From positions 258,710 through 322,709 of the forward strand of contig SRUQ01000005.1 in NCBI GenBank assembly GCA_004791255.1: DNA of 64,000 nt, in the 5' to 3' direction. The notes below the pieces were generated by a model. That model searched no databases, was not told where the DNA came from, and saw only the letters and a program-made list of their open reading frames with translations. Shown one piece after another: positions 46,911-55,936 of the stretch (the first letter of the stretch is position 1; each line of letters starts with the position of its first letter). A program made the position numbers and the translations under genes. This stretch comes from a bacterium M00.F.Ca.ET.205.01.1.1 (lineage in GTDB: Bacteria > Pseudomonadota > Alphaproteobacteria > Rhizobiales > Rhizobiaceae).

Positions 46911-46978
46911 AGGTTGCGCCCGGGCAGGGCGCTTCGTAACGCTGCATTTGCATCCACTTGCGCACTACCGGAAGAGCC

Positions 46979-47407
46979 ATGAACACCACGCTCGAAACCA
47001 CGGCAAATCCCTCGCCGGAAGAACTCGCCTTTCTCGGTGAGCGGCTGGCGGCGTTCAACGATAGCGATGTCGGCGCATCCGGACGAAAGGCGCTGGCGGT
47101 GTTCGTGCGCGACGAGGGCGGCGCGGTGGTTGCCGGCATTTCTGGCTACACCGCCTGGGGCTGGCTCTACGTGCAATGGCTGTGGGTCGATGAAAGGCTG
47201 CGTGGCCAGTATATGGCAGGCCGGATGCTGGACGCCGCCGAACAGGAAGCCATTGCGCGTGGCTGCCAAAACGCCTGGATCGACACCTTCAGTCCGGTTG
47301 CCGCCAGGGTCTATCAGCGGCAGGGCTATCAGCCCTTCGGCACGCTGGCCGATTTCCCGGTCGGCCGCAGCCGCATCTTCCTGCAGAAGAAGCTCTCGGC
47401 CGACTAA
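46979..47407 (+). CDS. GNAT-family N-acetyltransferase
   Basis: 142 residues from the ATG at 46979 (GGAAGAG upstream). GNAT core: [41 protein letters not shown] with the acetyl-CoA loop R-x-x-G-x-A variant RGQYMAGRM, then [13 protein letters not shown] as the motif B region. The acceptor is unknown. It stands after dctD with 68 bp between and is convergent with anmK, overlapping its stop by 4 bp. Confidence 0.82.
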   Translation: MNTTLETTANPSPEELAFLGERLAAFNDSDVGASGRKALAVFVRDEGGAVVAGISGYTAWGWLYVQWLWVDERLRGQYMAGRMLDAAEQEAIARGCQNAWIDTFSPVAARVYQRQGYQPFGTLADFPVGRSRIFLQKKLSAD

Positions 47408-48519
47408 CCAGCCAGCCGCCCGCCACGCATCGGCTGCGGCGCGCCGGTGGTGCTCGGGAAACTGATCGGAAGGCCGCGCAACACGCGAACCGCGAGGAAA
47501 GCAAAGCACTCCGCTTCGACCGCGTCGCCGCTCCAGCCGAGGCTCTCGGCCAGCAACACCTCGACACCGGCGCGGCTGGCGAGCATTGCCATCATCGTCG
47601 GGTTGTGGCGGCCGCCACCGCTGACCACCAGTCTCTTCGGCCGGCTTGGCAGGAGGTCGAGCGCCTTGCCGACGGCCGAAGCGGTGAAGGCGGTGAGCAG
47701 CGCGGCGCCCTCCTCGGCGTTAAGGCCATCGGCCATGGCGGCACCAAAGTCGAAACGGTCGAGCGACTTCGGATATGCCTTGGTCAAATAAGGATGCTGC
47801 AACAGCTTGGCGAGCCGGGCCTCGTCCACCTTGCCAGCACGGCCCAGCGCACCGTCGCGGTCCATTTCGCCGAGACCTTTTGACTTGATGAAGTCGTTGA
47901 GCGGCGCGTTGGCGGGGCCGGTATCAAAGGCAACGACATTGTCGGCGCCGTCCCACCAGGTGATGTTGGCGACGCCACCGAGATTGAGCACGGCCACCTC
48001 GCCACTGGCGCCGGCGCTGCGCATGAGCGCGGTGTGGTACACAGCGGCCAGCGGCGCGCCTTGCCCGCCGGCGCGCATGTCGGCCGAACGGAAATCATAG
48101 GCGACCTTGGTGCCGAGGATTTTGTGCATCAAATCGCCGTCGCCGAGCTGCCGGGTCTGGCCGAGCCGCCCGACCTGGGGCGCGCGATGCAGCACGGTCT
48201 GGCCGTGGAAGCCGACGACGCCGATATCGGCCATCGTCATGCCAGTGCTCTCGACCAATTCCCTGACCGCCGCCGACTGGGCGCGCGTCAGCGCTTCCTC
48301 AGCCGTCCGGAAGATCGCCGGTTCCGGTCCGGTGAAGTTCCAGCCCCTGGCCGCCGTCAACGTCTCTTCCAGCAAGGAACGGATCGATGAGGGATAAGGC
48401 ATCAGCCGGTAGGTGCCGAAATCCTCGATCCGCTCGCCGTCGGTCTTGATCAGCGCCACGTCGATGTTGCCATCAAGCACGGTGCCGGTCATCAGGCCGA
48501 CGGCCCAGATTGGTTCCAT
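47404..48519 (-). CDS. anmK: Anhydro-N-acetylmuramic acid kinase
   Basis: 371 residues from the ATG at 48519, with AGGGAC upstream; a longer frame would read into a palindromic repeat. ATP-binding loop [16 protein letters not shown] (GLMSGTSxDG in most homologues), catalytic Asp region, [23 protein letters not shown] and [12 protein letters not shown]. It cleaves the 1,6-anhydro ring of anhydro-MurNAc and phosphorylates it to MurNAc-6-P, the substrate of MurQ encoded at 54910. It ends the minus-strand murein-recycling array. Confidence 0.93.
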   Translation of the reverse strand: MEPIWAVGLMTGTVLDGNIDVALIKTDGERIEDFGTYRLMPYPSSIRSLLEETLTAARGWNFTGPEPAIFRTAEEALTRAQSAAVRELVESTGMTMADIGVVGFHGQTVLHRAPQVGRLGQTRQLGDGDLMHKILGTKVAYDFRSADMRAGGQGAPLAAVYHTALMRSAGASGEVAVLNLGGVANITWWDGADNVVAFDTGPANAPLNDFIKSKGLGEMDRDGALGRAGKVDEARLAKLLQHPYLTKAYPKSLDRFDFGAAMADGLNAEEGAALLTAFTASAVGKALDLLPSRPKRLVVSGGGRHNPTMMAMLASRAGVEVLLAESLGWSGDAVEAECFAFLAVRVLRGLPISFPSTTGAPQPMRGGRLAG

Positions 48520-48535
48520 CGTAGAGTCCCTGTTG

Positions 48536-48582
48536 AGCATGATCTCGTCCGATACCTGGTTTCCACTTTTCGGGATCATGCT
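48536..48582. repeat. Palindromic intergenic repeat (rhizobial type)
   Basis: Outer arms AGCATGATC and GATCATGCT are perfect complements around about 29 nt that includes the CCACTTTTCGGGATCATGC-type core widely scattered in rhizobial genomes. It lies between the beta-lactamase-family gene and anmK and contributes the last codons and stop of the upstream gene. It can form an RNA hairpin at the 3' end of that gene. Confidence 0.7.
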
Positions 48583-49586
48583 TTAGCTCCATTCACGATA
48601 TCGCCGACTGCCCGCCGCAGCGAAACGATTCCGCTGTCGAAATGACGTGTCGGATGGATCCGGTTGGTGAGCAAGGTCCATGCCTTGCCCTTGTCGAAGT
48701 CGATCCACAGTCCGGTGCCGGTGAAGCCGGTGTGGCCGATGGTTCCCGGGCTGCACAGCGCGCCGCCGGACCAGCTCTCATAGGGGCGTTCCCAGCCATG
48801 GGTGCGGGTGGCCGACAAGGGCACGCGCATCAGCGCGATCGACTGTTCGGAGGCGCCGCTGCCGTCCAGCAGCCCCTGTGCGAAATCGAGCACCGAGGCG
48901 GCCGTGCCGAACAGGCCGGCATGACCGGCGCCCTGCAGCGCCGAGCAATTGTCGTCATGGACTTCGCCGCAGAGCACTCGATGGCGCCAGCTGCAGTCCT
49001 CGGTCGCGGCTGACGCATCGGGCTCCGCCGACCAGGCAAAGCCGGGACCGGCATCCATGTCCCTGATCGTCTTGCCCGACAGCCGCTCGAGCGCAAAGCC
49101 GAGCAGGATGAAGTTGATGTCGGAATAGACCGGATCGCCCGCCCGCCATTCGCGCTGCAGGATGAAGGCGCGCAAAAGGTCGGGGTCGCGCCCGTAGGTG
49201 TAGACCGGCTCGACCGCAGGGAAGGGCGTCTGGTGGCCGAGGCATTGGCGAAACGTCACCTTCCGCTCCCAGGCTGTCGCATCGTATTGGCGAAGGTCCG
49301 GCATGGCGGAAATCAGCTGTGCGTCGAGATCGGTGATGCCGTCTTCGGCAAGCGCCAGGATGCGCGGCGTGGTGAAGATGACCTTGGTTAGGGATGCCAG
49401 GTCGAACCAGGTTTCAACGCGCATCGGTCGCTGGTTCGGTACCAGTTGGGCAGAGCCGATTGCCTTGATGATGCGGTGGCCATTGCTGTCGACAATGCCG
49501 AGCACGCCGCCGGGAATGCGCTTGGCGGAAACCGCTGTTGCGAGTGGTTGGAACGCGCGGTCGAAGAGTTGGGCGAGGTCGTTCAA
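48576..49586 (-). CDS. Beta-lactamase/PBP-like serine hydrolase (class C/S12 family)
   Basis: 336 residues if started at TTG 49586, which has AGGAGG 7 bp upstream. An in-frame ATG at 49673 would overlap the upstream ATPase gene by 35 bp. Motifs: SLTK with Ser65 and Lys68, YSDINF as the second element, and HTGFTG in place of KTG. There is no signal peptide, so it is probably cytoplasmic. In E. coli the murQ operon contains yfeW of the same S12 family, and Bacillus mur operons also carry one, so a muropeptide amidase, esterase or carboxypeptidase role is inferred. Confidence 0.8.
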   Translation of the reverse strand: MNDLAQLFDRAFQPLATAVSAKRIPGGVLGIVDSNGHRIIKAIGSAQLVPNQRPMRVETWFDLASLTKVIFTTPRILALAEDGITDLDAQLISAMPDLRQYDATAWERKVTFRQCLGHQTPFPAVEPVYTYGRDPDLLRAFILQREWRAGDPVYSDINFILLGFALERLSGKTIRDMDAGPGFAWSAEPDASAATEDCSWRHRVLCGEVHDDNCSALQGAGHAGLFGTAASVLDFAQGLLDGSGASEQSIALMRVPLSATRTHGWERPYESWSGGALCSPGTIGHTGFTGTGLWIDFDKGKAWTLLTNRIHPTRHFDSGIVSLRRAVGDIVNGAKA

Positions 49587-49638
49587 TGCCGGCCTCCTCT
49601 TGAAAGGCCGCGATCCTTCGCGCCCCAGGCACTGTACA

Positions 49639-51387
49639 TCACGCCTCAACCCTTGCCATATGATCTCTGCCAAATTGCTCCCAGCGCGCCGGCGCCGGTT
49701 CGAACCCCGGTGGCCTTACCAGCGAGGGGATCTGGCGCGTGTCGAGCTCGAAATGCTCACGCCGCCGGTCGATGGTCGGAACGGCGGCGATGAGCTTCTT
49801 CGTATAGGAATGCTTCGGCTTCGACAGCACCGAGGCCGCGTCGCCGATCTCGACGATCTGGCCGGCATAGATGACGGCGATACGGTGGGCGATCCGCTCG
49901 ACCACCGCCATATCGTGCGAGATGAACAGATAGGCGAGTCCAAATTCGCGCTGCAGGTCGACCAGCAGATCCAGCACCATGGCCTGGACCGAGACGTCGA
50001 GCGCGGACACCGCTTCATCGAGGACGACGACCGAAGGGTTGAGCATCAGCGCGCGGGCGATGCATAGCCTCTGCCGCTGGCCGCCGGAAAATTCATGCGG
50101 GTAGCGCGCTAGGCTGGTCCTGGGCAGGCCGACGCGTTCGAGCAGGCTCGCCATCCTGGCTTGCGTCTCGGCATTCACGCGGCCGCCGGTGGCGATCACC
50201 GGCTCGGCCAGGATGCTCTCGATCGTCAGCCTCGGGTTGAGTGAGGCATAGGGGTTCTGGAACACCATCTGCACCGGCCTGGCGCTGCGCGCGGCCGAAG
50301 CCGCCGCGGCGCCCACCGAGAAGCTGCCGCGTGTCGACCGCACCAGCCCCAGCACCGCTTTTGCCGTCGTCGACTTGCCCGAGCCGCTCTCGCCGACGAT
50401 GGCCAGCGTCTCGCCCGGCATCAGGTCGAAATCGACGCCGTCGACCGCGTGCACCGCCCCAGTGGCGTGGCTGAAGAAGCCGCTCTTGAGCGGAAACCGC
50501 ACCACGAGGCCATCGACCTCCAGGGCGGGCTTTGTGCCGGCGTCCTTGTCGCGCTGTCCGTCGGCGCGCGCCGCGCGGCCATTGGCGAAATGCGGCACGG
50601 CGTGCAGCAAATGCTGCGTGTAGGGATGACTGGGATGATCGAGGATCTGGTTCAGTTCGCCCTGTTCGACGGCCTGCCCGTTCTGCATCACCATCACTCT
50701 GTCGGCGATGCCGGCAACCAGGCCGATATCGTGGGTGATGAAGATGACAGACATGCCGGTCTCGCGCTTCAGCTCGGCCAGCAGCGCCATGATCTGCGCC
50801 TGCACGGTGACGTCGAGCGCCGTCGTCGGCTCGTCGGCGATCAGCAGGCGCGGGTTGCAGGCGAGCGCAATGGCGATCATCACCCGTTGCAGCATGCCGC
50901 CCGAGAGCTGGTTGGGCGTGTATTTCAGCCGCCGCGCGGCATCGGGGATGCGCACGCGGTCGAGCGCGTCCCTGGCCGCCGCCGTGGCTTGCCGGCCGGT
51001 CAGGCCGCGATGTAGCCGGAACGATTCCTCGATCTGGGTGCCGATGGTCAAGACCGGATTGAGCGAGGTCATTGGCTCCTGAAATATCATGCCGATCTCG
51101 GCGCCGCGAATGCCAGTTAGTTGCGGTTCGCGCGCGCTCGCCAGGTCGAGCACGGCCGCATTGGCGCGTTTCAGCGCAATGCTGCCGCCAGTGATGCGGC
51201 CGCCGCCGAAATCGATGAGACGGTTGATCGACAGCGCGGTGACGGATTTTCCCGAGCCGCTCTCGCCGACGATGGCCAGCGTCTCGCCATCCGCCAGGTC
51301 GAAGCTGACGCCGCGCACCACCTCATTGGCTCGGGGATCGCGGCCAAAGCCGACGCGCAGGTCGCGGACGGACAGAAGCGGGGTCAT
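49639..51387 (-). CDS. Fused double ATPase of a peptide-type ABC importer (DppD-DppF / YejF-like)
   Basis: 582 residues from the ATG at 51387, overlapping the permease stop as ATGA. Two complete ABC domains in one chain: Walker A GESGSGKS at 41-48 and 332-339, signatures LSGGM (161-165) and FSGGQ (433-437), each with an oligopeptide-type C-terminal segment (HPYTQHLL, KHSYTKKLIAAVP). Fused ATPases are typical of YejF, whose transporter family imports muropeptides in Agrobacterium. Here the gene sits inside a murein-recycling array. Confidence 0.9.
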   Translation of the reverse strand: MTPLLSVRDLRVGFGRDPRANEVVRGVSFDLADGETLAIVGESGSGKSVTALSINRLIDFGGGRITGGSIALKRANAAVLDLASAREPQLTGIRGAEIGMIFQEPMTSLNPVLTIGTQIEESFRLHRGLTGRQATAAARDALDRVRIPDAARRLKYTPNQLSGGMLQRVMIAIALACNPRLLIADEPTTALDVTVQAQIMALLAELKRETGMSVIFITHDIGLVAGIADRVMVMQNGQAVEQGELNQILDHPSHPYTQHLLHAVPHFANGRAARADGQRDKDAGTKPALEVDGLVVRFPLKSGFFSHATGAVHAVDGVDFDLMPGETLAIVGESGSGKSTTAKAVLGLVRSTRGSFSVGAAAASAARSARPVQMVFQNPYASLNPRLTIESILAEPVIATGGRVNAETQARMASLLERVGLPRTSLARYPHEFSGGQRQRLCIARALMLNPSVVVLDEAVSALDVSVQAMVLDLLVDLQREFGLAYLFISHDMAVVERIAHRIAVIYAGQIVEIGDAASVLSKPKHSYTKKLIAAVPTIDRRREHFELDTRQIPSLVRPPGFEPAPARWEQFGRDHMARVEA

Positions 51388-52226
51388 GCCAACGCTCTCC
51401 GCGTCTTCGGATCGAGTATGTCGCGCAAGGCGTCGCCCAACAGGTTGAAGCCAAGAATGCTGATCATGATCGCCAGGCCGGGGAAGATCATCAGCCATGG
51501 CGCGGTTTCCATGAGGTTGCGGCTATCGCTCAGCATCAGGCCGAGCGAGGCCGCGGGCGGCTGCGTGCCGAGCCCAAGGAAGCTCAGGCCGGCCTCGGTC
51601 AGCAGCGCCCAGGCCAATGCCAGCGTCACCTGCACGGTCAACGGCGCCACCAGATTGAGCAACAGGTGGCGTGTCACGATATAGCTCGGGCTGCTGCCGA
51701 AGGTGCGCGCGGCGTCGACGAATTCGCGTGCTTTCAGCGACAAAGCAGGGCCGCGCACGACGCGGGTGAAGATCGGCGTGTAGACGATCCCGATGGCAAC
51801 GACGCTGGTCCAGGTGCCCGGTCCGGCAACGGTGACGATGAGCAGCGCCAGAAGGATGGCCGGGAAAGCCAGAAGCACATCCATGATGCGCATCACAATG
51901 CCGTCCCAGCGCCGCCCGAGCCAGGCGGCGGCAAGCCCCATTACCGTACCGGCAAGCGTGGCGAAGGCGACCGAGAAGAAGGCGACCGTGAAGGATTGGC
52001 CGATGCCCGCCATCAGCCGGCTGGCGACGTCGCGGCCGAACAAATCGGTGCCCATCCAGTAGGCGGCGCTGGGCGCATGCAGCCGGTCGATACGGTATTG
52101 CGTGATCGGATTGTGCGGCGTCAGCCCCAGCAGGCCGAGGAGCGCGAGCAGCAGGTAAACGCCGACGATGACGCCGCCGATGCGGCCGCTGCCATGGCCA
52201 AAGATGGCGCGCAGGATGCGCTTCAT
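51384..52226 (-). CDS. Peptide-type ABC importer permease (DppC family)
   Basis: 280 residues, about six spans. DppC-type features: N-terminal HNPITQYRIDRLHAPSAAYWMGTDLFGRDVASRL and the coupling loop EFVDAARTFGSSPSYIVTRHLLLN, with GLGTQPPAASLGLML late. It forms the channel with the DppB-type protein. Start and stop overlap both neighbours by 4 bp. Confidence 0.9.
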   Translation of the reverse strand: MKRILRAIFGHGSGRIGGVIVGVYLLLALLGLLGLTPHNPITQYRIDRLHAPSAAYWMGTDLFGRDVASRLMAGIGQSFTVAFFSVAFATLAGTVMGLAAAWLGRRWDGIVMRIMDVLLAFPAILLALLIVTVAGPGTWTSVVAIGIVYTPIFTRVVRGPALSLKAREFVDAARTFGSSPSYIVTRHLLLNLVAPLTVQVTLALAWALLTEAGLSFLGLGTQPPAASLGLMLSDSRNLMETAPWLMIFPGLAIMISILGFNLLGDALRDILDPKTRRALA

Positions 52227-53182
52227 TGCTCCCCCAGCCGGATGCGCGGATCGAGCGCGACATAGGCGAGGTCGACCAGGAGATTGACGATCATGAAGTT
52301 GAAGGCGATGAACAGCACGGCTCCCTGCACCAGCGCGTAGTCGCGCTGCAGGATGGCGTCCAGCACCATGCGTCCAAGGCCGGGCAGGGCGTAAATCTGC
52401 TCGACGATGACGGCGCCGCCCAGCAGGTAGCCGAACTCGATACCACCAAGCGTTACCACCGGGATCAGCGCATTGGGCAGAGCGTGCCGCCAGATGACGC
52501 TGCGCGCCGATGCGCCCTTGCTGCGTGCCGTGCGCACATAGTCGTCGCTCAAAACGTCGAGCATGGCCGAACGTGCTATGCGGGTGACCGAGGCGGCGAA
52601 AGCAAAGCCGAGCGTGATCGCCGGCAGGATCAACTGGCTGAGATTGCGCAGCGGATCCTGCCAGAGCGGCGCGAACTCACCCATCGCCGGCAGCACGCCG
52701 AAACCGGCCGACAGCGTGTAGATGATCAACAGGCCAAGCACGAAGCTCGGCGTCGACTGGCCGATCATGGCGACGATGCGGACCCCGAGGTCGGACGGTT
52801 TTTCGCTATGCGTGGCGGCGTAGATGCCCGCCGGCAGGCCGACCGCCAGGGCGATGATCATCGACAGGATGGCCAGCTCCAGCGTCAGCGGGAAACGCTC
52901 GAGGATGACGTCGAGAACCGGCCTGCCATAGGTGACGGAGATGCCGAAATTGCCGTGCAGGATGCCGCCGATCCAGCGCCAGTACTGGACGAACCAGGGT
53001 TGGTCGATGCCGAAATAGGCGGCAAGCGCATCCCGCTGCGCCGGCGTCAGCAGGCCGGCCTCTGTGCCGAGCATCGCCGTGATCGAATCGCCCGGCACCA
53101 TCCGGATCGCGACGAAGACCAGGATGGACACGCCAAGCAGGACGAGAGGAAACGTCGCCAGCCGTCGCAAGAGATAGTTCAC
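52223..53182 (-). CDS. Peptide-type ABC importer permease (DppB family)
   Basis: 319 residues from GTG 53182 with GAGAGG upstream. DppB family: MNYLLRRLATFPLVLLGVSILVF at the N-terminus, the large periplasmic loop after residue 30, and the coupling loop SDDYVRTARSKGASARSVIWRHALPNALIPVV. It follows the binding-protein gene by 37 bp. Confidence 0.9.
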   Translation of the reverse strand: MNYLLRRLATFPLVLLGVSILVFVAIRMVPGDSITAMLGTEAGLLTPAQRDALAAYFGIDQPWFVQYWRWIGGILHGNFGISVTYGRPVLDVILERFPLTLELAILSMIIALAVGLPAGIYAATHSEKPSDLGVRIVAMIGQSTPSFVLGLLIIYTLSAGFGVLPAMGEFAPLWQDPLRNLSQLILPAITLGFAFAASVTRIARSAMLDVLSDDYVRTARSKGASARSVIWRHALPNALIPVVTLGGIEFGYLLGGAVIVEQIYALPGLGRMVLDAILQRDYALVQGAVLFIAFNFMIVNLLVDLAYVALDPRIRLGEQ

Positions 53183-53219
53183 GCGCAGAAGACCTCTCGT
53201 CCCGTTGCCGAAGCCGACG

Positions 53220-54737
53220 CTACTGGATCGTCACCTTGCTCAGGCTGAACAGCGTGCCTGTCGGCGTCGGCACGAACCCGGCGATGTTCTTCTGCTGCGC
53301 CGTATAGCTGTAGGAAGTGTAGAGCCAGATCCAGGGCGACATTTCGGCGAGATGCTTCTCGAACTCGGCGAAGATCGCCTTGCGTTTTGCCGGGTCGGTC
53401 TCGGCGCGTCCCTTCTGCATCAGGCTGTCCAGCGTGTCGTCGATGTAGTTCGCCACCTTCTGCAGATTGCCTGCCTTGGTCCAGTAGCGGTTGTACATGG
53501 TGTAGGGGTCGGCGCGGCCGCCATTCAGCGCGACCGCCATGTCGAAATTGCCCTTCAGCCAGGCGTCGACATAGACGTTGAGCTCCATCATCTTGATGTC
53601 GAGCTTGACGCCGATTTCGGCCAGCTGCGACTGGATCACCTGGGCCTCCGCCGCCGCCGTCGGCGGCTCGCCGGTGGCGCCGATCACGGTCGCCGAAAAG
53701 CCGTCGGCAAAGCCGGCCTCGGCCATCAGCTTCTTGGCCTTCTCGACATCGCGCTTGTAGCAGAACAGCTCGCTTGGATCGGTTGCCAGCGCCGGGATGG
53801 TCAGCGGTCCGGTGACCTTGCCTTCGCCGAGCGAAGCGGTGTCCAGCACGTCTTGCCGGTCGATGGCGCAGGAGATCGCCTGCCGCACCTTGAGCTCCGT
53901 CATCGGCTTGCGCGACGGATTGAGCTGCAGCACGTGATAGGCAAGCACCGGCACGCGGTTAAGCTGCAGGCTGGCTTCCTTCGGCACCAGCGTGGCGACC
54001 AGCGGGTCGTTGAGCAGCGCGAAATCGATCTGCTTGGTGCGCATTGCGGCCAGGATCGCCGCCTCGTCGGGCAGCACGCTGATCTCGATGCTGTCGACGC
54101 CGGTCGGGCCGCCGGCCCAGTCCTTGTTGGCGCTCAAGACTTCCTTGGCATTGGGGTCCCATTTGTCGAGCTTGAACGGACCCGAACCAACCGCCTTTGT
54201 GCCGATCGAGCCGGCCTTGACTTCAGCCGCCGGCACGATGGCGGCGTTGACGTCGCTCATCGCCGTCAGGATCGGCACGTCGGGCTGCGACAGATGAAAC
54301 ACGACGGTGCCAGCATCCGGCGTGTCGATGCTGGCGATCGACAGGAAGTTGGCGCGCGCTGCAGCGCTCGTCTTTTCGTCGAGGATGCGTTCGAACGAGG
54401 CCTTGACGTCGGCCGAGGTCACGGCCGCGCCGTCCTGGAACTTCGCCTTGGGATCGAGCTTGAAGGTCAGCTCCTTGCCGTCCTTGGAAAACTCCCAGGA
54501 CGTGGCGATGGCGGGCACGATCTGCAGGCTGGCATCGACGCGCACCAGCGGCTCGTAGATCAGCTCCAGCAGCCGCAGCGAGGAAAAAGCGGTCTGCTTG
54601 TGCGGGTCAAGCCCGGTGGCGTCCTGCGACCAGGCCATGTGCAGCGTCGCGGCACTCGCCTGCGTCGAAACCGCTTCCACGCCAAGCATCGCGGCAAAGG
54701 TGATGCCCGACAGCAGCCTGCTTGTAAGATGAACCAT
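53220..54737 (-). CDS. Peptide-type ABC importer binding protein (SBP_bac_5 family)
   Basis: 505 residues from the ATG at 54737 with GGGAG upstream. The signal peptide ends near residue 29 (QASA before ATLHMAW). The mature protein is a DppA/OppA-type cluster C binding protein (IYEPLVRVDASLQIVPAIATSWEFSKDGKELTFKL). It would bind the imported ligand, proposed here to be a muropeptide or anhydro-muropeptide because murQ lies immediately upstream and anmK downstream. Dipeptide or other ligands cannot be excluded. Confidence 0.88.
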   Translation of the reverse strand: MVHLTSRLLSGITFAAMLGVEAVSTQASAATLHMAWSQDATGLDPHKQTAFSSLRLLELIYEPLVRVDASLQIVPAIATSWEFSKDGKELTFKLDPKAKFQDGAAVTSADVKASFERILDEKTSAAARANFLSIASIDTPDAGTVVFHLSQPDVPILTAMSDVNAAIVPAAEVKAGSIGTKAVGSGPFKLDKWDPNAKEVLSANKDWAGGPTGVDSIEISVLPDEAAILAAMRTKQIDFALLNDPLVATLVPKEASLQLNRVPVLAYHVLQLNPSRKPMTELKVRQAISCAIDRQDVLDTASLGEGKVTGPLTIPALATDPSELFCYKRDVEKAKKLMAEAGFADGFSATVIGATGEPPTAAAEAQVIQSQLAEIGVKLDIKMMELNVYVDAWLKGNFDMAVALNGGRADPYTMYNRYWTKAGNLQKVANYIDDTLDSLMQKGRAETDPAKRKAIFAEFEKHLAEMSPWIWLYTSYSYTAQQKNIAGFVPTPTGTLFSLSKVTIQ

Positions 54738-54827
54738 TCTCGTCTCCCATTCTTTGAACATGATGCCTTGCAGTTTCCGCGGACCGCTTCCAAGGCACAC
54801 ATGCTTTGGACTATCGGCCCAGTCTAA

Positions 54828-54929
54828 GCGGCTTCACGCCGTCTTGTCCCATCCGGCCTCCGGCCGTGTTGTCTTCAAGCGGCCCCAGGCCGTCTTGTCC
54901 CTTGCGGCTTCAGGCCGGCCTGTCGCCGA
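54828..54929. repeat. Four imperfect tandem copies of a 25-26 bp hairpin-forming unit
   Basis: Copies start at 54828, 54853, 54879 and 54904. Each has a short inverted repeat such as CGGCCTCCGGCCG or CGGCCCCAGGCCG followed by TCTTGTCCC or a variant. The fourth copy supplies the final codons and stop of murQ. The other three fill the gap between murQ and the binding-protein gene. Confidence 0.75.
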
Positions 54930-55833
54930 TTGCCTTTCTCAGAAATCCTCCGGCTCTGCCGAGGGCGGCGCGCGCCGCCTCGACGTCGAGACCGGTGGTG
55001 GTCATCAGGATCGACAGCTTCACGTCATTGCCGGTGCGCTCGAGCGCCTGTCGCGCCTGCGCTGCTGTACAGCCGGTCGTCTGCATGACGATCCTGATTG
55101 CTCTCGCGACCAGCTTCCTGTTCGACGGGTTCAGGTCGACCATCAGGTTCTGGTAGCTCTTGCCGATGCGGATCATCGAGGCCGTGCTCAGCATGTTCAG
55201 CACCAGCTTCTGCGCGGTTCCCGATTTCAGCCGGGTCGAGCCGGTGAGCACTTCCGGGCCGACGACAGGCGAGATGGCGATATCGGCGATGCCGGCAATG
55301 GTCGATGCCGGATTGCACGACAGGGCGACCGTGGTGGCGCCGACCTGTTTTGCATAGGTCAGTCCGCCGATGACATAGGGCGTGCGCCCGCTGACAGCGA
55401 TGCCGACGATCACATCGTCCGGCGTGAGCCCGATCTCCTGCAATGCCTTGGCGCCCATTTTCGGGTCATCCTCGGCGCCTTCAAGGGACCGCACCAGCGC
55501 GTCGGAACCGCCGGCGATCAGCCCGACGACCATGCCTTCCGGCACGCCGAAGGTCGGCGGGCATTCCGATGCGTCGAGCACACCCAGCCGGCCGCTGGTG
55601 CCGGCGCCCATATAGATCAGCCGGGCGCCTTTCTGGAAGGCGCGCACGATCCGGTCGACAGCGGCGGCGATCTCCGGCACGACCTTCTCGACGGCGGCCG
55701 GAACGATCCGGTCCTCGTCATTGATCCTGCGCAGCACGTCGATGGTCGCCAGCAGGTCGATATCCATTGTCCGCGGATTGCGGCCTTCGGAAACCAGCCG
55801 GTCCAGTTCGGACATCAAACCTTGCTCGGTCAT
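54910..55833 (-). CDS. murQ: N-acetylmuramic acid 6-phosphate etherase
   Basis: 307 residues of normal length. SIS domain with [31 protein letters not shown] and the C-terminal helical part. MurQ splits the lactyl ether of MurNAc-6-P to GlcNAc-6-P and D-lactate in the cytoplasm. Its substrate would come from AnmK or the adjacent kinase. A 15-bp palindrome shared with the rpiR/murA region lies 75 bp upstream of its start, so it likely begins its own transcript running through the ABC genes to anmK. Its stop lies in a tandem repeat. Confidence 0.95.
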   Translation of the reverse strand: MTEQGLMSELDRLVSEGRNPRTMDIDLLATIDVLRRINDEDRIVPAAVEKVVPEIAAAVDRIVRAFQKGARLIYMGAGTSGRLGVLDASECPPTFGVPEGMVVGLIAGGSDALVRSLEGAEDDPKMGAKALQEIGLTPDDVIVGIAVSGRTPYVIGGLTYAKQVGATTVALSCNPASTIAGIADIAISPVVGPEVLTGSTRLKSGTAQKLVLNMLSTASMIRIGKSYQNLMVDLNPSNRKLVARAIRIVMQTTGCTAAQARQALERTGNDVKLSILMTTTGLDVEAARAALGRAGGFLRKAIGDRPA

Positions 55834-55875
55834 TCCAGTGCTTTCAGCGCGCCGCCATTCTTCGTTAACTTTTTA

Positions 55876-55888
55876 GAATTGGATATTC
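55876..55888. promoter_or_regulatory. Degenerate second RpiR-type site before murQ
   Basis: GAATTGGATATTC keeps the GAAT/ATTC arms and matches the core of the main palindrome at 10 of 13 positions. Its centre is 33 bp from that palindrome, about three helical turns, so two regulator dimers could bind the same face. Confidence 0.4.
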
Positions 55889-55907
55889 GAATGGTCAACA
55901 AAAAGTT

Positions 55908-55922
55908 GGAATAAAATATTCC
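55908..55922. promoter_or_regulatory. RpiR/MurR operator candidate before murQ
   Basis: GGAATA-AAA-TATTCC, two perfect 6-bp arms. Its reverse complement is exactly the 15-mer at 58153-58167 in the murA/rpiR intergenic region. An exact match of a symmetric 15-mer at two promoters of one pathway is strong evidence for a shared regulator. Confidence 0.8.
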
Positions 55923-55936
55923 TACCCCGATCGGAG

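Noticed and set aside
49587-49673. ATG 49673 as start of the beta-lactamase-family gene
   Set aside because: It would overlap the upstream ATPase gene by 35 bp and add unrelated residues; TTG 49586 has AGGAGG at good spacing.
53205-54827. 540-codon plus frame opposite the peptide-binding protein
   Set aside because: Antisense of a complete signal-peptide-bearing binding protein gene.
54828-54929. Tandem repeats considered as a CRISPR array
   Set aside because: Units are contiguous and degenerate with no unique spacers, and no cas genes are present.
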